Assembly: GCA_963791595.1 (NCBI GenBank)
Contig: CAWBTF010000002.1
Span: 62,001-126,000 of the forward strand
Source of the DNA: JAEMQF01 sp963791595
GTDB taxonomy: Bacteria > Pseudomonadota > Gammaproteobacteria > Burkholderiales > Burkholderiaceae_C
Direction of reading: 5' to 3'
Length of the DNA: 64,000 bases
Below the pieces are notes generated by a model that saw only the letters and a program-made list of their open reading frames with translations, was not told the origin of the DNA and did no database searches. The position numbers and the translations under genes were made by a program. Positions 8,171 through 17,063 of the stretch are shown here, piece by piece. Positions within the stretch are counted from its first letter, which is position 1, and each line of letters begins with the position of its first letter.

Positions 8171-9424
8171 ATGAACATCGCCGCCGCGGCCACTCCGCGC
8201 CATGTGGGCTGGATGCTGGTGCTGCTCGCCGCGGGCGGAACCTTCGCGCTGACGATGGGCACGCGCCAGTCGATGGGGTTGTTCCTGAACACGCTGAACA
8301 CGTCGACGGGTCTGGGCCTGGCGAGCATCAGCCTCGCATTCGGCTTCGGCCAGTTGTGGTGGGGACTGACGCAGCCATTTGCCGGAATCGTTGCCGACCG
8401 CTACGGCGCCGGTCGCGTGTTGTTGGTGGGCGTCTTGCTCGTCGCGATCGGCACCGCGTTGATTCCGTTCATGACGACGACCGCCGGGTTGATTTTCGCG
8501 ATCGGCGTGCTCTCGGCGGGCGGCGCAGGCATGGCCGGGCCGTCGGTGTTGATGTCGGCGACGACGCGCCTCGTTCCGCCGGAAAAGCGTGGCATGGCCA
8601 CCGGCATCGTCAACGCCGGCGGCTCGTTCGGCCAGTTCGTGTTCGCGCCGATCGCGCAAGGCATCACTGCGGCGGCCGGCTGGGTCGCGGCGATCCAGAG
8701 CCTGGCCCTGTTCACGCTGCTCGCGCTGCCCGCGGCGTGGGTGTTGCGCGGCAATTCGAAATCGATGGCGAGCGCGCCAGCGACAACCGCCGGCGGCGCG
8801 CCGGTCGCGGCGCAAAGCACGCGCGAGGCGATCAGCGCCGCGTTTCGCCACCCCGGGTTTCGCCTGCTGTCGGCCGGCTTCTTCGTCTGCGGCTTTCACG
8901 TCGCCTTCATCGGCACGCACCTGCCGGGGGTCGTCGCGTCGTGCAACCTGCCGCCCGAGGTGGGCGCATGGGCGCTGGCGATGCTGGGGCTGTTCAACAT
9001 CGTCGGCAGCTTTTCCATCGGCTGGGCGATGGGGCGCTGGCGCATGAAGTCGCTGCTGTCACTGATCTACGCCGCGCGCGGCCTGGCGGTGCTGCTGTTC
9101 CTGCTCGCGCCGAAGACGGAAGCCGTGATGCTCGTCTTCGCCGCCGTGATGGGCCTGACATTTTTGTCAACCGTACCGCCCACGGCGGGGCTGGTGGTCA
9201 AGTTCTTCGGTCCGTCGCGCATGGCGACGCTCTTTGGCATCGTGATGGTGTCGCACCAGGTCGGCGGATTCCTCGGCGCGTACCTCGGCGGCAAGGCGTT
9301 CGAGTGGACCGGCAGCTACGATTGGATGTGGTACGCCGACATCGTGCTCGCGGTCGGCGCGGCGCTGATCCACTTGCCGATCGGCGAGGCGAAGCTGGTG
9401 CCAAAGGCCGTGGCACCGGCGTAA
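8171..9424 (+). CDS. MFS transporter
   Basis: 417 residues with about twelve hydrophobic helices, an inner-membrane secondary transporter. Family signs include GTRQSMGLFLNTL in helix 1, GFGQLWWGLTQPFAGIVADRYGAGRVL (the MFS A-motif region between helices 2 and 3), PEKRGMATGIVNAGGSFGQFV in helices 4-5, and VSHQVGGFLGAYLGG in helix 11. This pattern is closest to the oxalate/formate antiporter-type or monocarboxylate-type MFS. The substrate is not predictable. A GACGAGGAG ribosome site precedes the ATG. It is divergent from the thioesterase-gloA pair. Confidence 0.9.
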   Translation: MNIAAAATPRHVGWMLVLLAAGGTFALTMGTRQSMGLFLNTLNTSTGLGLASISLAFGFGQLWWGLTQPFAGIVADRYGAGRVLLVGVLLVAIGTALIPFMTTTAGLIFAIGVLSAGGAGMAGPSVLMSATTRLVPPEKRGMATGIVNAGGSFGQFVFAPIAQGITAAAGWVAAIQSLALFTLLALPAAWVLRGNSKSMASAPATTAGGAPVAAQSTREAISAAFRHPGFRLLSAGFFVCGFHVAFIGTHLPGVVASCNLPPEVGAWALAMLGLFNIVGSFSIGWAMGRWRMKSLLSLIYAARGLAVLLFLLAPKTEAVMLVFAAVMGLTFLSTVPPTAGLVVKFFGPSRMATLFGIVMVSHQVGGFLGAYLGGKAFEWTGSYDWMWYADIVLAVGAALIHLPIGEAKLVPKAVAPA

Positions 9425-9546
9425 CGGCTCAAGCCCCCGCGTGGGCCCCGCGCTGTGTCACTTCTGGGGCAGGAAGCGACACCCGATCGGCGGCCCGTGC
9501 GCCTATCGTTTCTCCCGCGACAACTCGCAACGTCAAGGAGAAACCC

Positions 9547-9843
9547 ATGCGAACCCTGTTCCCGATTTCCGTCAACGTCTTCCTCAAGTTGGCGCTCAGC
9601 GCCATGCCGGCGGCCGCCGAGCCGCTGGCCGATCACCCGGCCATTGCCGCGCGACGCGTGATCGCCGCGCAGGGCTACGACTACGCGTCGAAGTTCTATG
9701 CGCACCCGGCCGGGCTGCGATTGCTGGCCGAAGCGCCGCGAACGATGCACGACCACCCCGCCGTGCTCGTCTTCAAGCGCGAGCAGCAGGAACAAGCGCT
9801 GGCGCTGGAAGCGGCGCGGCGCTTGCTGGCGCAGGCGCGTTGA
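9547..9843 (+). CDS. Small exported or membrane-attached hypothetical protein
   Basis: 98 residues. The start is supported by an AAGGAG six bases upstream. The first 25 residues (MRTLFPISVNVFLKLALSAMPAAAE) look like a signal peptide ending AAA|E. The rest is helical and polar (ADHPAIAARRVIAAQGYDYA, then FKREQQEQALALEAARRLL). No family is recognised. It stands alone between the MFS gene and a region holding a livF relic. Confidence 0.6.
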   Translation: MRTLFPISVNVFLKLALSAMPAAAEPLADHPAIAARRVIAAQGYDYASKFYAHPAGLRLLAEAPRTMHDHPAVLVFKREQQEQALALEAARRLLAQAR

Positions 9844-10129
9844 GCCATGTACAGGCTCGCTCCACACGCCGGCGGCTTGCCTGAGGCGGCGCACCGGGTC
9901 GCGTGTTCCTACATCATGTTCGCGCTGTGCGCGGCGGCACCGTCGGCGTTCCATCCGGCGCCCGGTGCGCCGTTCGCCGAGCTCCCGCCTGGGCCGCAAG
10001 CCGAAGTGGCGCAAGTGCCCTTGTCGGTGTCCGAGCCCACCTGCTCGACAACGGGCCCGGCAACGAGCCCGATGGGGAACCCCGCTGCGATGGCGCAGAC
10101 TCGCTGAACCCGGGCTTCGCGAGGAACGG
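9844..10129. other. Non-coding stretch next to a livF relic
   Basis: About 285 bases without a convincing gene. The minus strand is open, but its translation shows no domain or good ribosome site. It may be further decayed sequence belonging to the livF relic at 10130-10289, but no similarity can be shown by eye. Confidence 0.35.
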
Positions 10130-10289
10130 CCACCGGCGCGCATCGCAATGCAGATGCGCAGCAGGGGCCCGGCCTGCACGGCCGCCCTCCATCACAGGGG
10201 CGTGGTCGGCCCATGCGCCGCGCGAGAATGGAGAAGTGCTGTGAAACCTCTCGCAGTGCGGAATCGAATCGCCAACGCGCGGTTGCGCC
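10130..10289 (-). pseudogene. Decayed livF fragment with internal deletion and frameshift
   Basis: Two minus-strand pieces match the intact livF at 24568-25326. Bases 10289-10212 encode GATARWRFDSALREVSQHF-SILARRM, against GAMARSRFEATLHEVLQHF-PILAQRI in the intact gene. Bases 10210-10130, in another frame, encode ADHAPVMEGGRAGRAPAAHL against ADHAHVMEGGRVVLSGPAAQL. The part between them, with signature and Walker B, is missing. DNA identity is also visible, for example GGCCGCCCTCCATCACA and GGGGCGTGGTCGGCC near 10180-10210. It is closer to the second livF than to the one at 3401. It marks a former ABC transporter locus upstream of the histidine kinase. Confidence 0.75.
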
Positions 10290-10398
10290 CGAGATGTGCG
10301 CATGCCATGCTCGAGTGCATCGCGAGTGCGACGGGTGCGATCGAACAGGACATCGGAGTGAAGAAGATGCACGGTCCCCACGGTTGCTGAGCGTGCCA

Positions 10399-13179
10399 AT
10401 GGATTTCTTTGGCCTCGAAATCGATCTCGACACCTTGTCGGCGCCTCATGGCAGCGCTGTGGCCGATGTCGAGTCCCTCGTGGCCCGGGCCTGGTTCCTG
10501 CGCCAACGCGATACCCGCCGCGCGCTGGGCGAGTGCCAGCAGGCGCAGGCGCTGCTGGCGAACCTGCCCGTTGCGCAGGCCCGGCGCAACGCGGCCCGCA
10601 TCGCGCTGATCCGTGCCGAAGCCGCCTGGCTGCTGAGCGACGACGAGCGCGCGCAGGCCGAGCTCGACCAGGCCCGGCAGGGCTTCGAGGCGCTCCAGGA
10701 TTTCGTCGGCATCGGCGATGTGTGCATGTGTGCGGTGTCCATCATCGACCAGCGCGGCGGCGACAGCCGAGCCGCGAATCGCGAGGCCGCGGCGGCCTAT
10801 GCACGCAGCGGCGACGCACTGCGCTTGACACTGGCCGACAGCTGGCTCGCCTGCATCGAGTCGACGGCCTCGGCCGGCGCGGCAGCGCAGCGCTGGAACG
10901 AGAGTCTGGAACGAGCGCGTTCGATGCGACACCCGGGACTCGACACCTTCATCGAAGGCGCGCTCGCTTCGCAGGCGTACCAGCGCGGCGACCTTGCCGG
11001 CACGGTGGAACATTTCGAACGCTCGTTTGATGCCGCGCTGCAGGCGGGGCAGTTGTTTTCGGCGATCACGGTCGCGCAGAACCTGGGTATCGCGTTCAGC
11101 ACGCTGGGCGACGACCAGGGCGCGCTGCAATGGGTGGAGCGGGCACGCGAGCTGGTGCAGCCCACCGGCTGGCCCTATGCCGTCAACTGGTGCCTGGCGC
11201 AAAGCGCCTCGGTGCTGATGGGGCTGGGGCGCGCGCAGGATGCGCATGACATGCTCCACCAGGGCCTGCCGATGCTCGAACGCTTCAGCGGCTCGCGCAA
11301 CTACGCGCTGGCCACCCAGGTCTTCGCCGAAGTCTTGTTGGCGCGCAACGAGCCGGCACAAGCGCTGGCCTGGTGCGAACGCTCGCTGGCCGCCGCCACC
11401 CGGCTCGGTTTTCCGGACCTCGTCAGCGGCACGCAGCGCTACCAGGCCCAGGCGCTCGGGCGCCTGGGGCGCCCCGCTGAAGCCATGGCAGTGGCGCAGC
11501 AGGCGCTGAGCGATGCGCGAGAGCGCAACGATTTGCGCCGCGAGAGCACGTTGCTGCACATCATGGCGACGATCGCGCGCGAGCACGAGTTGCCGCCTCC
11601 CGCCCCGGCATCGGCAAGCAGCGATGCATCGAGCGGCTCGATGCACTATTTGCAGGCCGCCTTCGACGCCCAGGCGCGCAGCGGCGCGGCGGTGCCGCAT
11701 GAATGGCACGCCGAGATGTCGCTCGATCTGGAACGTGCCGGCGATTTGGCGGCGGCTCTGGAGCAGCAGCGCCTGGCGAGCGCCGCGCTGGCACAGACGC
11801 AGCGCGACAAGGCCAACGCGTTGGCCACGGCCTTGCAGGTGCGCCAACGTACCGAGGTGGCGCGTGCCGATGCGGCGCACCAACGCGCGCTCACGCAGGC
11901 CAGCCAGCAGCAGCTCCATCTGCTGCAGGCCAGTCACTCCACGCTCGAACAACTGGCCGAGATCGGCCAGCAGATCACGCGCGGACTCGATGCCGATGCC
12001 ATTCACGCCGCGTTGGCGCGCCATGTCGGCTCGCTGCTCGACGCCGGATCGATCGCGGTCTGGCGCACCGCGGCCACATGCCCGACACGCCTGGCGCTCG
12101 CGTGGGGCGTCGAAGACGGGTTTGCCTTGCCGCGCGCCGAAATCGACATCGACGACCCCGAGGCGCTCACCGCACGTTGCTTGCGCGAGCGGCGTGAACT
12201 CTGGATCGACCAGAGCGAAAACGAGTTGCCCGCCCAGACCGTGCCCCAGACGGCGCAGCGGCGCAGTGCGTTGTTCATGCCGCTCATCGCCGGCGAGGAC
12301 GTGCTGGGAGTGTTGTCGATCCAATCCGCGCGAGCCCATGCCTACGGCGAGCGCGAACGCCTGGTGCTGCGCAGCCTGGCCGCCGCCGCCGCGGTGGCGC
12401 TGGCCAACACCGACCAGGCCGCGCGCTTGGCCGACGTGCAGCGCGAACTCGAGCACCAGCGCATGCAGGGCCTGCTCGTGCACGCGGGCAAGATGGTCGC
12501 GGTCGGCCGCCTGGCCAGCGGCGTGGTGCACGAGATGAGCCACCCGGTCAGCACCCTGCTGCTGTTGAGCGAGTCGATGGCCGAGGCCTTGGAAGGGCGC
12601 AACGACGCCGCCGCGGTCGACGCGCGCGGCCTGCAGCGCGAGGCCGAGCGCTTGGCGCAGATCGTGCGGCGGCTGCGCAACTTCGCCCGTGCCGCCCCAC
12701 CCCGGCTGGCGCTGCACGACCTGCGCGCCGTGCTCGCCGACGCCCGTGCGCTGTACGAGCCGCGGCTGTCGATGGAGCGCATTGCCTGCACCGAGTCGAT
12801 TCCCGCGCTGAGCGTCTGGGCCGACACCGAGCGCCTGAGTCTGGCCATCGCCAACCTGGTCCTGAACGCCGCCGACGCGCTGGAAGGCCGCGCCGACAAA
12901 CGCCTGTGGATCGGCGCGCAGCAGCGCGGCGAGCGCGTCGCGTTGACGGTGCGCGACAACGGCCCGGGCTTGAGCACGGAGGTCGCCGCGCGCCTGTTCG
13001 AGCCCTTCTTCACCACCAAACCCGAAGGCAAGGGCCTTGGCTTGGGATTGGCCCTGAGTGCCGAGTCGCTGGCAGCGATGCATGGGCGCATCACGGCGCG
13101 CAACGCGAGCGCCGGCGGCGCCGAGTTCACGATCGAGCTGGCACTCGATATTCCCTCGACTTCAGACCGTAGCCCTTGA
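10399..13179 (+). CDS. Soluble TPR-GAF sensor histidine kinase
   Basis: About 926 residues with no membrane segment, so the kinase should be cytoplasmic. Residues ~20-450 are TPR-like helical repeats, followed by a coiled coil (~475-560), a GAF domain (~560-720, WRTAATCPTRLALAW to VLSIQSARAHAYG), then the kinase core. H-box is SGVVHEMSHPVSTLLLL, N-box NLVLNAADAL, G1 DNGPGLS, F-box FEPFFTTKPEGKGLGLGLAL. The core resembles DctB/NtrB-type kinases that pair with sigma-54 activators. The adjacent regulator converges on it with a 53-base overlap of 3' ends. The start MDFFGLEID is chosen because upstream codons fall in the livF relic. Its input signal is unknown. Confidence 0.9.
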   Translation: MDFFGLEIDLDTLSAPHGSAVADVESLVARAWFLRQRDTRRALGECQQAQALLANLPVAQARRNAARIALIRAEAAWLLSDDERAQAELDQARQGFEALQDFVGIGDVCMCAVSIIDQRGGDSRAANREAAAAYARSGDALRLTLADSWLACIESTASAGAAAQRWNESLERARSMRHPGLDTFIEGALASQAYQRGDLAGTVEHFERSFDAALQAGQLFSAITVAQNLGIAFSTLGDDQGALQWVERARELVQPTGWPYAVNWCLAQSASVLMGLGRAQDAHDMLHQGLPMLERFSGSRNYALATQVFAEVLLARNEPAQALAWCERSLAAATRLGFPDLVSGTQRYQAQALGRLGRPAEAMAVAQQALSDARERNDLRRESTLLHIMATIAREHELPPPAPASASSDASSGSMHYLQAAFDAQARSGAAVPHEWHAEMSLDLERAGDLAAALEQQRLASAALAQTQRDKANALATALQVRQRTEVARADAAHQRALTQASQQQLHLLQASHSTLEQLAEIGQQITRGLDADAIHAALARHVGSLLDAGSIAVWRTAATCPTRLALAWGVEDGFALPRAEIDIDDPEALTARCLRERRELWIDQSENELPAQTVPQTAQRRSALFMPLIAGEDVLGVLSIQSARAHAYGERERLVLRSLAAAAAVALANTDQAARLADVQRELEHQRMQGLLVHAGKMVAVGRLASGVVHEMSHPVSTLLLLSESMAEALEGRNDAAAVDARGLQREAERLAQIVRRLRNFARAAPPRLALHDLRAVLADARALYEPRLSMERIACTESIPALSVWADTERLSLAIANLVLNAADALEGRADKRLWIGAQQRGERVALTVRDNGPGLSTEVAARLFEPFFTTKPEGKGLGLGLALSAESLAAMHGRITARNASAGGAEFTIELALDIPSTSDRSP

Positions 13180-14515
13180 TCTTGCGGTACAGCGTGGCCG
13201 CCGGCACGTCGAGCTCGGCGCTCGCCGCGGCCACGTCGCCGCGATGGCGGCGCAGCGCGTCATCGATCAGCTGCGCCTCGATCGCCTCCATCGCCGCGCC
13301 GAGCGGGCGCACACCGGCTGCGCCGTCCGCGGCCGCCTCGAACACCGGCAGCCCCAGCAGATGGCGCTCGGCAGCGCTCTTCAGCTCGCGCACATTGCCC
13401 GGCCAATCGTGGGCCAGCAACTGCTCGCGCAGCGCCGGCGACACGGCCACCGGCTCGCGCTGCATGCGCAGTGCCGCTTGTTCGCCGAAGCGCCGGAACA
13501 GCAGCGCGATGTCGTCGCGCCGCTCGGCCAGGCGCGGCAGCCTGAGCGTCACGCCGTTGAGCCGGTAGTACAAATCGCTGCGCAGTTGGCCCGAAGCCAG
13601 CAGCGCGTCCAGGCCGGCATTGCTGGCGGCGACCACGCGCAGGTCCAGCGCCAGGGTCTGGTTGGAGCCCAGGCGCTGCAGCTCGCGCTGCTGCAGCACC
13701 CGCAGCAGCTTGACCTGGGCACTCGCCGGCATGGCCTCGATCTCGTCGAGGAACAGCGTGCCGCGCTGCGCATGCTCGATCGCGCCGATGCGCGCCTTGG
13801 CCGCGCCGGTGAACGCGCCGGCCTCGTGGCCAAAGAGCTCGCTTTCGATCAGCGTCTCGGGCAGCGCTGCCGCGTTCACCGCGACGAAGGCGCCGCTGCG
13901 TCCGCTGTGGTCGTGCAGTGCGCGCGCCACCAGCTCCTTGCCGGTGCCGGTGGCGCCGCTCAACAGCACATCCACCGGCGCCGGCGCGAGCAGCAGCACG
14001 CGCTCGCGCAGCTCGCGCATCGCCGCGCTGTCGCCCCACAGCTGATCGGCCAGGCCCGAGCCGGCCGCCAGGCGGTGGCGCAGACCGCGGTTGTCGATGC
14101 ACAGCCGGTACTGGCGCGCCGCGCGGCCCAGCAGCGTGAGCAGCCGGTCGCGGTTGAAGGGCTTTTCGATGAAGTCGTAGGCGCCCTGCCTGATCGCCCG
14201 CACCGCGGTATCGACGTCGCCATGCCCGGTCATCAGCACGACCGGCAGATCGGCGTCGAAGGTCCGGCAAGCGGCCAGCACCTCGAGCCCATCGACATCG
14301 GGCAGGCGCAGGTCGCTCAGCACCGCGTCGCAGTTCGCGCCGGGCAAGGCGTGCAGCGCGGCGCGGCCCTTGTCGAAGGCCTGCACCTCGACGCCGGCCT
14401 GGCGCAGCGTGCGCACCAGGCCCTCGCGAAAGTGCGGCTCGTCTTCGATCAGCAGCAGGCGGATGGGTGGCGTTTCGGCGCTGGCGCCGGATTCGGGTCG
14501 GGCAAGTTCAATCAT
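13127..14515 (-). CDS. Sigma-54-dependent response regulator (NtrC/DctD family)
   Basis: 462 residues. Receiver domain at residues ~17-130: LLLIEDEPHF acidic pair, phospho-Asp in AVLSDLRLPD, Lys in FIEKPFNRD. The AAA+ domain follows: Walker A GATGTGKE (usually GETGTGKE), the intact sigma-54 contact loop EAGAFTGA, Walker B GTLFLDEIEAM and the arginine-finger region SDLYYRLNGV. The C-terminal Fis-type helix-turn-helix reads AAASAELDVPAATLYRKIKGYG. The start MIELARPESG is chosen because the region upstream is not receiver-like. It is the obvious partner of the convergent TPR-GAF kinase. A possible target promoter lies at 14751. Confidence 0.93.
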   Translation of the reverse strand: MIELARPESGASAETPPIRLLLIEDEPHFREGLVRTLRQAGVEVQAFDKGRAALHALPGANCDAVLSDLRLPDVDGLEVLAACRTFDADLPVVLMTGHGDVDTAVRAIRQGAYDFIEKPFNRDRLLTLLGRAARQYRLCIDNRGLRHRLAAGSGLADQLWGDSAAMRELRERVLLLAPAPVDVLLSGATGTGKELVARALHDHSGRSGAFVAVNAAALPETLIESELFGHEAGAFTGAAKARIGAIEHAQRGTLFLDEIEAMPASAQVKLLRVLQQRELQRLGSNQTLALDLRVVAASNAGLDALLASGQLRSDLYYRLNGVTLRLPRLAERRDDIALLFRRFGEQAALRMQREPVAVSPALREQLLAHDWPGNVRELKSAAERHLLGLPVFEAAADGAAGVRPLGAAMEAIEAQLIDDALRRHRGDVAAASAELDVPAATLYRKIKGYGLKSREYRVPARS

Positions 14516-14827
14516 GTTCACGTCGAGTCGGCATGCACATCTTGCGCCAAGGGCGCCGAGGAGGGCAAGCGCGGTCTGTGCGGGTTCGAGCCGACCGAGG
14601 CTTCGCATTGCCGCGAAAACACCGACGAAGTTATTTGCATCGTTGAGAAACCGGGCGTGTCGCCGGCCCCGTGATTCACCTCGCGATTCGGCGCATCGGG
14701 GAGTGTCGCACCGGGTGTCGTGGCGGGCATCCCTGGATCGGCGAAGGTCCTGGCATGCAAGCTGCGTTGCCAAGCTCGAATCGTGCGGAGGCGATTCGCG
14801 CGCAGGGATGGATGAGGAGCTTGGACG
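14516..14827. other. Divergent intergenic region between response regulator and small exported protein
   Basis: About 310 bases that must hold the promoters of the regulator (minus) and the small exported protein (plus). Apart from the sigma-54-like site at 14751-14766 and a GAGGAG ribosome site before 14828, nothing is recognised. It has more A+T around 14620-14650 than its surroundings. Confidence 0.45.
14751..14766 (+). promoter_or_regulatory. Candidate sigma-54 (-24/-12) promoter
   Basis: TGGCATGCAAGCTGCG has the GG and GC doublets exactly ten bases apart (14752-14753 and 14764-14765), as in TGGCAC-N5-TTGC. It lies about 60 bases before the exported protein at 14828 and just beside the gene of a sigma-54 activator. 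The match is 5 of 6 in the -24 box and 3 of 4 in the -12 box. A chance match is possible. Confidence 0.5.
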
Positions 14828-15253
14828 ATGTTTGCTTCACAGGTGGAAACGGGTCACACGCCGTGGGTGGCGATCGGCGTGGCGTTGGGCGTGTTGTGCA
14901 GCGGCGCGCAGGCGCAATCGCGATCGGTCGTCGTGAACGGCGTGCGTCAGTCCGATGTGCAGGTGGCGCAATGGGCGCGCCTCCAATGCCGTGAGATTCC
15001 CGATGGCAACTACTGGGTGAACCGGCACACCGGCGCCTGGGGCTACGCCGGCAATCCTCAAGTCCAAGGCCGGGTGGGCGACGCCTGCCACGAGCGCGGC
15101 GGCACCGGCGGTGAGGCCAACCCCGACGGCACGCGCGGCCCGTTCGCGACGATGCGCCGCGCCGAGGAAGAGGCGAACCGCTACCGCGCGCAGGGCTATC
15201 GGGCGGTGGCGTTTCACAACGGCGATGGCTACTACATCCGGGTGTCGCGATGA
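14828..15253 (+). CDS. Small exported protein of unknown function
   Basis: 141 residues with a signal peptide (WVAIGVALGVLCSGAQAQ, cleavage near residue 30). The mature part contains CREIPDGNYWVNRHTGAWGY followed by a second cysteine in GDACHERG, so one disulfide is possible. The C-terminal half is helical and charged, then ends AFHNGDGYYIRVSR. No family is assigned. A GAGGAG ribosome site precedes the ATG, and a sigma-54-type promoter lies 60 bases upstream. It is therefore the best visible candidate target of the neighbouring two-component system (inference). Confidence 0.7.
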   Translation: MFASQVETGHTPWVAIGVALGVLCSGAQAQSRSVVVNGVRQSDVQVAQWARLQCREIPDGNYWVNRHTGAWGYAGNPQVQGRVGDACHERGGTGGEANPDGTRGPFATMRRAEEEANRYRAQGYRAVAFHNGDGYYIRVSR

Positions 15254-15382
15254 ATGCCATTGCTGCAATGCGACGCCTGGCCGTGCAACGCGCTGCCGAA
15301 CGTGGCCGAGGCCGAGGCCGAGACCGGCGCCGCTGAGCGAATCGACCTGTTTCCCTTGATCAGCATCCTTTGGAGAAGCATC

Positions 15383-16996
15383 GTGAACGACAACCGATTG
15401 ACCACGCGCTCACTGCGCGCATCGCTGTGCTCCATGGTCCTTGCCCTTGCCGCCTGCGGCGGCGGCGGTGACAGCGCGCCGCCTGCGCCGACGGTCGGCG
15501 CCGCCGGCGGCACGGTCGCCGGCCCGAACGGTGCCCAGGTCGTCGTGCCCGCCGGTGCGCTGGCGGCCAACACGGCCATCGCCGTGGCCCAGTCGAGCAG
15601 CGGCAGCCCGGCGCTGCCCGCGGGCATGAACGCCGTCGGCGCGATGTTCGCGTTCACGCCGCACGCCACGAGCTTTGCCGCGCCGGTGACGGTGACGGTG
15701 CCCTTCGACCCGGCCTCGGTACCGACCGGCGCCACGCTGTCGCTGTTCAAGACCAATGCGGCCAACGCCTGGGAGCGGGTCGCCAACGCGAGCGCGAACG
15801 CGGGGACGATGACGGCGCAGGTGACGAGCTTCTCGTTCCTGCTCGTCGGCGCCGTGGCGCCGCAGATCACGGCGCAGCCCGCCAGCGTGGCAGTGACCCA
15901 GCCGGCCACGGCGAGCTTCAGCGTCACCGCGATCGGCTTCGACCCGCCGTTCACGTTCCAGTGGCAAAAGAGCGACGACGCGGGCGTGACCTTCTCCGAC
16001 ATTGCCGGAGCGACGGCGAGCAGCTACACGACGGGACCGACCAGCATCGCCGCCGACCACGGCGACCGCTACCGCGTGCTGGTGTCGAGCATCGGCGGCA
16101 CCACCACCAGCGCCGCGGCCACGCTGACGGTGACCGGCACGGTGGTCGCCCCGAGCGTCACCACGCAGCCGCAGAACGTGACGGCCAACGCCGGTGCCGG
16201 CGCGAGCTTCAGCGTCGTCGCCACCGGCAGCAACCTCGTCTATCAGTGGCAGAAGAACGGCACGCCGATCGCGGGGCAGACCAACGCGAGCCTGAATCTG
16301 AGCAACGTGCAGGCGGCAGATGCCGGCGGCTACACCGTGGTGGTGAGCAACCTCGTCAACGGTGCAGCCGTCAACAGCGTCACCAGCAACACGGCAACGC
16401 TGACGGTCATGCCCACAGGTTCACTCAACCTGACGGGCACCTGGATCTCGAACTACCAGTGCACCGGATCGGGCGGCAACTTCCCGGGGCAAGACACCTT
16501 GACCGTGACGCAGACCGGCACGAGCGTGAGCTTCACCTCTTCGGATGGGGGCAGCTTCACCGGGACGCTGAACGGCAACAACATGAGCTACAGCGGCGGC
16601 GGGCCGGGCTACACCGAGACCGGCACCTGGACCTTGCAGGGCCCGAACAACTTCAGCAAGACCTCCAACTACACGCGCACCGACGGGTCCGGGCTCGGCG
16701 GCAGCTGCCCGGGCACTGGCCAACGTCAAGCGGGCGGGTTCACCCTGACGGTCAATGTCACCGGCAACGGGACCGTGAGCGAAGGATCGGGCGGCATCAA
16801 TCTCTGCAGGCCGCAAAGCGGCGACTGCACCCAGGCCTATCCCAGTGGGACACAGGTGACCCTCTTCGCCACCGAAAACGCGCCGGGAGTCGCCTTCAAC
16901 GGCTGGGGCGGCGATTGCACCGACATCCCTTCGCCCTTTGCCGCCCGCGTCGTGATGGATTCGAACAAGACCTGCACGGCGTCGTTTTCACCCTGA
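15383..16996 (+). CDS. Large lipoprotein with Ig-like and InlB-type repeats
   Basis: 537 residues. The GTG start at 15383 has GGAG seven bases upstream and places the lipobox LAAC at residues ~25-28. The order of domains is: an N-terminal module with GGTVAGPNGAQVVVPAGAL (~40-160), two Ig-like domains each with a W-Q-K core (FTFQWQKSDDAGVTF; LVYQWQKNGTPIAG) and a D-x-G-x-Y strand (~165-350), a strand-rich Asn/Thr/Ser-rich part (~355-455), and a C-terminal InlB B-repeat-like segment (VNVTGNGTVS ... FNGWGGDCTD) with paired cysteines. Such proteins are usually surface-exposed and bind partners. The N-terminal module recurs in the next gene. Confidence 0.8.
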   Translation: MNDNRLTTRSLRASLCSMVLALAACGGGGDSAPPAPTVGAAGGTVAGPNGAQVVVPAGALAANTAIAVAQSSSGSPALPAGMNAVGAMFAFTPHATSFAAPVTVTVPFDPASVPTGATLSLFKTNAANAWERVANASANAGTMTAQVTSFSFLLVGAVAPQITAQPASVAVTQPATASFSVTAIGFDPPFTFQWQKSDDAGVTFSDIAGATASSYTTGPTSIAADHGDRYRVLVSSIGGTTTSAAATLTVTGTVVAPSVTTQPQNVTANAGAGASFSVVATGSNLVYQWQKNGTPIAGQTNASLNLSNVQAADAGGYTVVVSNLVNGAAVNSVTSNTATLTVMPTGSLNLTGTWISNYQCTGSGGNFPGQDTLTVTQTGTSVSFTSSDGGSFTGTLNGNNMSYSGGGPGYTETGTWTLQGPNNFSKTSNYTRTDGSGLGGSCPGTGQRQAGGFTLTVNVTGNGTVSEGSGGINLCRPQSGDCTQAYPSGTQVTLFATENAPGVAFNGWGGDCTDIPSPFAARVVMDSNKTCTASFSP

Positions 16997-17063
16997 CGCA
17001 GAACGGCCGACCGGCCCCTGGATCGCGCCCGCGAGTCTCAACAGCCATCCCTGGATCGACACC

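Noticed and set aside
13058..14674. A long plus-strand frame opposite the response regulator
   Set aside because: It is Gln/Arg/Ala-rich without domains, whereas the minus strand has all response-regulator motifs.
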